In this document: positions 4,800 to 6,948 of the stretch, in pieces
Position numbering within the stretch: position 1 is the first letter of the stretch
Layout: the number at the start of each line of letters is the position of its first letter
DNA from: JBEKYH01 sp049511115
GTDB taxonomy: Bacteria > Planctomycetota > Phycisphaerae > Tepidisphaerales > Tepidisphaeraceae
Length of the DNA stretch: 6,948 bases
Direction: 5' to 3'
Assembly: GCA_049511115.1 (NCBI GenBank)
Contig: JBEKYH010000277.1
Location: forward strand, 1-6,948
Program-made: the position numbers and the translations under genes
Notes under the pieces: generated by a model
What the model saw: only the letters and a program-made list of their open reading frames with translations
Databases searched by the model: none
What the model was told of the DNA's origin: nothing

Positions 4800-5855
4800 T
4801 TGATTATTGTCATGAATTCGCAGGCGCCCAAGGAGTCGATCCAGCGCGTCGTCGCTGAAATCGAACGCATGGGCTGTCAGGCGCACCTCTCGCAAGGCCG
4901 CTTCCGGACCGTCATCGGCGCGGTCGGCGAGGAAGGCGTCATCGACCAGAATCATCTCGCGGCCTTGGATGGGGTCGAAAAAGTCGTCCCCATTATGAAG
5001 CCGTATAAGCTCGCCAGCCGCGAGTTCAAGGAAGATGACTCGGTCATTGAGATCGGCGGCGGCAAGACGCCGCTTATCCCCGTCGGCGGGCGACATGCCC
5101 TGGCGATTGCCGGGCCATGCGCGGTGGAAAACGAAAAAATGCTCTGGACCATCGCCCGCCACGTTCGTCAGGCCGGGGCGACGGTCCTACGCGGCGGAGT
5201 CTATAAGCCGCGCACCAGCCCCTATTCATTCCAGGGTCTTGGAGAATCGGCCCTGCAGTGGATGCGCGATTGCGGCGATGAACTGGCCATGCCCATCTGC
5301 GTCGAAGTCATGGACACGCGGCAAGTCGAATTGATGGAGCGCTACATCGACTGCTTCCAGATCGGCGCCCGCAATATGCAGAATTTCGATCTCCTCCGCG
5401 AGGTCGGCAAGACGCGCAAACCCGTTCTCCTTAAGCGCGGACTCGCTGCCAGCGTGAAGGATTGGCTGCTCTCGGCGGAATATGTGCTGAGCCAGGGAAA
5501 TCGCGGCGTGATTCTGTGCGAGCGCGGAATTAAAACATTTGAGGATAGTGTCCGGTATTCGCTGGACGTGACCAGCATACCGGTGGTCAAACAATGGTCG
5601 CATCTGCCGGTGATCGTGGACCCGAGCCACGCCGCGGGCAAGCGCGATTATGTGCCGGCCATCGCCGCGGCGGGAATGGCGGCCGGGGCGCACGGGGTGA
5701 TAGTGGAAGTGCATTATTGTCCGTCCGAAGCGCAGTGCGACGGGCCTCAGGCTCTGCTGCCGGAGACATTCATCGAATTGATGGGCCAATTGCGAAAGAT
5801 CGCCGGAATCTTCGGCAAAACATTTGCCGAGGCTCCCGAAACGGCCCCCGTATAA
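4800..5855 (+). CDS. aroF: 3-deoxy-7-phosphoheptulonate (DAHP) synthase, type I-beta with N-terminal regulatory domain
   Basis: A cytoplasmic 351-aa enzyme that condenses phosphoenolpyruvate and erythrose 4-phosphate, the first step of the shikimate pathway to aromatic amino acids. Residues 1-70 form the ferredoxin-like regulatory domain seen in the Thermotoga maritima enzyme, with His29 and Ser31 at the positions I recall for tyrosine feedback there. The (beta/alpha)8 barrel follows. Metal ligands C107 (AGPCAVE), H277 (DPSH), E303 (IVEVH) and D314 (CDGPQAL) are all present, as are KPRTSPYSFQG (136-146), LLKRG (210-214) and CERGIKTFE (240-248). The start is TTG at 4800: it supplies the first beta strand (MIIVM), aligns residue for residue with the T. 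maritima start, and has GGAG 6 nt upstream. The ATG at 4812 would cut that strand. Followed after 50 nt by tpiA. No chorismate mutase fusion. Confidence 0.95.
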   Translation: MIIVMNSQAPKESIQRVVAEIERMGCQAHLSQGRFRTVIGAVGEEGVIDQNHLAALDGVEKVVPIMKPYKLASREFKEDDSVIEIGGGKTPLIPVGGRHALAIAGPCAVENEKMLWTIARHVRQAGATVLRGGVYKPRTSPYSFQGLGESALQWMRDCGDELAMPICVEVMDTRQVELMERYIDCFQIGARNMQNFDLLREVGKTRKPVLLKRGLAASVKDWLLSAEYVLSQGNRGVILCERGIKTFEDSVRYSLDVTSIPVVKQWSHLPVIVDPSHAAGKRDYVPAIAAAGMAAGAHGVIVEVHYCPSEAQCDGPQALLPETFIELMGQLRKIAGIFGKTFAEAPETAPV

Positions 5856-5877
5856 GGTTAAACATTGGATGTTAACC
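5856..5877 (+). repeat. Intercistronic inverted repeat between aroF and tpiA
   Basis: Directly after the aroF stop codon, GGTTAAACAT (5856-5865) and ATGTTAACC (5869-5877) can pair over 9 bp with one bulged A and a TGG loop. It is AT-rich and not followed by a T-run, so it does not look like an intrinsic terminator. It could be an operator, an mRNA-stability hairpin or chance. Confidence 0.4.
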
Positions 5878-5905
5878 GTGTGCGTTTAATGGATTGAGGT
5901 TCACT

Positions 5906-6661
5906 ATGCGAAAGCCATTCATCGGTGGAAATTGGAAGATGAATACGTCCAAGGCCACCGCCATCGCGCTGGCCAAGGCAATCGCCAAAACCGCCCCCGC
6001 CGGCGTCGATGTCGGCGTCGCCCCGCCGTTCTGCTATCTTGACGTGGTCGCACAGGCCATTGGCGGATCAACCGTGCTGTTGGGCGCTCAGGATGTCTAT
6101 CCCCACAAGAACGGCGCCTTCACCGGCGAAATCTCCATCGAAATGCTCAAGGACCTCGGCGTTGTATTCTGCCTGGCCGGCCACAGCGAGCGGCGTCATG
6201 TCATCCTTGAACCCGAGGAACTGGTATCGCGCAAAGCCAAGGCAATCTACGCGGCGGGATTAACTCTCGTTCATTGCGTCGGCGAGACCATCGACCAGCG
6301 CCAAGGCGGCGAAACCCTCACGGTCGTCCGCCGACAGCTTGGCGAATTGCCCGATGACATCAGCGATCCGGTGCGTCTGGTGGTGGCCTATGAACCCGTC
6401 TGGGCCATCGGCACGGGCCACAACGCCAGCGACGCCCAGGCCCAGGAAGTTCATGCCTTCATCCGCCAGGAACTGGCCCATCGCTGGAACAAGGAATTCG
6501 CGATCGAGGTCCGCATCATCTACGGCGGCAGCATGAAACCGGACAACGCGAAGGGGCTGATGAGTCAGCTCGATGTGGACGGCGGATTAATCGGCGGAGC
6601 GGCGCTCAAGCCCGAGACGTTCGAGCCCATCATCCACGCCGCCCTCGCTTCGGTGCAATGA
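5906..6661 (+). CDS. tpiA: Triosephosphate isomerase
   Basis: A cytoplasmic 251-aa glycolytic enzyme that interconverts dihydroxyacetone phosphate and glyceraldehyde 3-phosphate, normally as a dimeric TIM barrel. Active-site residues are complete: N9 and K11 (GGNWKMN), H93 (LAGHSERR), catalytic E163 (AYEPVWAIGTG, the family signature with the start of loop 6), and phosphate-binding YGGS (206-209) and GLIGGAAL (227-234). Length is standard. The start is ATG 5906, with GAGGT 5 nt upstream. A TTG four codons earlier is in frame but has no advantage, and the Met-Arg-Lys-Pro-Phe beginning is typical. It lies 50 nt after aroF and 70 nt before secG on the same strand, with no convincing terminator on either side, so the three may be co-transcribed. 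Confidence 0.98.
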   Translation: MRKPFIGGNWKMNTSKATAIALAKAIAKTAPAGVDVGVAPPFCYLDVVAQAIGGSTVLLGAQDVYPHKNGAFTGEISIEMLKDLGVVFCLAGHSERRHVILEPEELVSRKAKAIYAAGLTLVHCVGETIDQRQGGETLTVVRRQLGELPDDISDPVRLVVAYEPVWAIGTGHNASDAQAQEVHAFIRQELAHRWNKEFAIEVRIIYGGSMKPDNAKGLMSQLDVDGGLIGGAALKPETFEPIIHAALASVQ

Positions 6662-6681
6662 AGATGATGGTGATTGCGTAG

Positions 6682-6698
6682 GGTGGGCACTGCCCCCC
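6682..6698. repeat. Degenerate REP-like palindrome between tpiA and secG
   Basis: GGTGGGCA (6682-6689), C, TGCCCCCC (6691-6698) forms an inverted repeat with one mismatch, preceded by GTAG. It resembles the dispersed GTAGGGTGGGCA-type palindromes I remember from intergenic regions of planctomycetes and some other bacteria. Only one copy is in this window, so its repeat nature cannot be shown here. Confidence 0.35.
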
Positions 6699-6731
6699 AA
6701 TGTTTGGTGAGTTGGCAAGGAGTGAATCGGC

Positions 6732-6948
6732 ATGGTGGCTCTCTATTACACACTGACAACAATCTTTCTGATTGTCTGCATATTTCTCGTCCTGCTGGTG
6801 CTGATTCAAAAGGGCCGCGGCGGCGGACTCAGCGGCGCATTCGGCGGCGCCGGCGGCAACACCGCGTTCGGCTCCAAGACCGGCGATGTGCTCACCTGGG
6901 TCACCAGCGGCACGTTCGTGTTCTTTGTCCTCCTGGCGGTCATATTGA
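6732..6948 (+). CDS. secG: Preprotein translocase subunit SecG, N-terminal part (runs off right edge)
   Basis: SecG is the small inner-membrane subunit that assists SecYEG protein export. The 72 codons seen give a first membrane helix (about residues 4-25, YYTLTTIFLIVCIFLVLLVL). The conserved family loop follows (IQKGRGGGLSGAFGGAGGN), then TAFGSKTGDVLTWVTSG, and a second hydrophobic helix begins around residue 62 (TFVFFVLLAVIL). This order (helix, QKGxGGG, Gly/Ala-rich loop, FGS, helix) is diagnostic. The start ATG is supported by a strong AAGGAG 9 nt upstream. The TGA formed by the last three bases of the window is out of frame; the gene continues beyond the edge, perhaps with the charged or Pro-rich tail common in SecG. 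Placement after tpiA is common in bacteria. Confidence 0.93.
   Translation, partial: MVALYYTLTTIFLIVCIFLVLLVLIQKGRGGGLSGAFGGAGGNTAFGSKTGDVLTWVTSGTFVFFVLLAVIL

Noticed and set aside
4795..4803. ATGCCTTGA mini-frame overlapping the aroF start
   Set aside because: The GGAG site is only 1 nt from this ATG, so it is unlikely to be translated and probably arises by chance.
5226..5789. Minus-strand 187-codon frame inside aroF
   Set aside because: Shadow of the aroF barrel; the translation shows no domain and no ribosome site.
6946..6948. TGA at the window end as the secG stop
   Set aside because: It is out of frame with the secG start at 6732, and the protein would be cut inside its second membrane helix.
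1..6948. CRISPR arrays, tRNA or rRNA genes, transposases, phage genes
   Set aside because: No direct-repeat array, cloverleaf, rRNA-like block or mobile-element protein was found on either strand.

Overview
The window is GC-rich and densely coded, with weak to moderate Shine-Dalgarno sites, several non-ATG starts and no tRNA, rRNA, IS element or CRISPR array. It looks like a chromosomal segment of an environmental bacterium. Planctomycetota is my best guess, based on the style of the NarL-type regulator pair, the secreted protein with a long Leu run in its signal peptide, the tpiA-secG pair and a REP-like GGTGGGCA/TGCCC palindrome. This assignment is inference from memory and is not proven by a marker gene.

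Left part, minus strand (1-1776): a compact three-gene unit read right to left. It encodes a soluble NarX/HisKA_3-type histidine kinase homologue, a NarL/FixJ response regulator, and the N-terminal part of a secreted protein that runs off the left edge. The kinase homologue is the most interesting item in the window. The phosphoacceptor His is Arg, and the N-box and G-boxes of the ATPase domain are lost, yet the frame is intact and the DxxxQ phosphatase motif is kept. The response regulator has all its phosphorylation residues. The pair therefore looks like a live regulator with a catalytically dead kinase partner, possibly a phosphatase or allosteric partner.

Middle (1777-2250): a spacer holding a perfect 14-bp inverted repeat and a probable small basic protein on the minus strand that ends just before it. 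Next comes a zinc-dependent alcohol dehydrogenase on the plus strand (2251-3261). Its 3' end overlaps the 3' end of a convergent cytidylate-kinase-like gene (3221-4000, minus). Upstream of that, on the same strand, is a host-attachment/baeRF-family protein (4108-4572).

Right part, plus strand (4800-6948): central-metabolism and housekeeping genes. These are a type I-beta DAHP synthase with its N-terminal regulatory domain (first step of the shikimate pathway), triosephosphate isomerase (glycolysis) and the start of secG (Sec translocase subunit), which runs off the right edge. Spacings of 50 and 70 nt without a clear terminator suggest co-transcription. An AT-rich hairpin and a degenerate REP-like palindrome sit in the two gaps.
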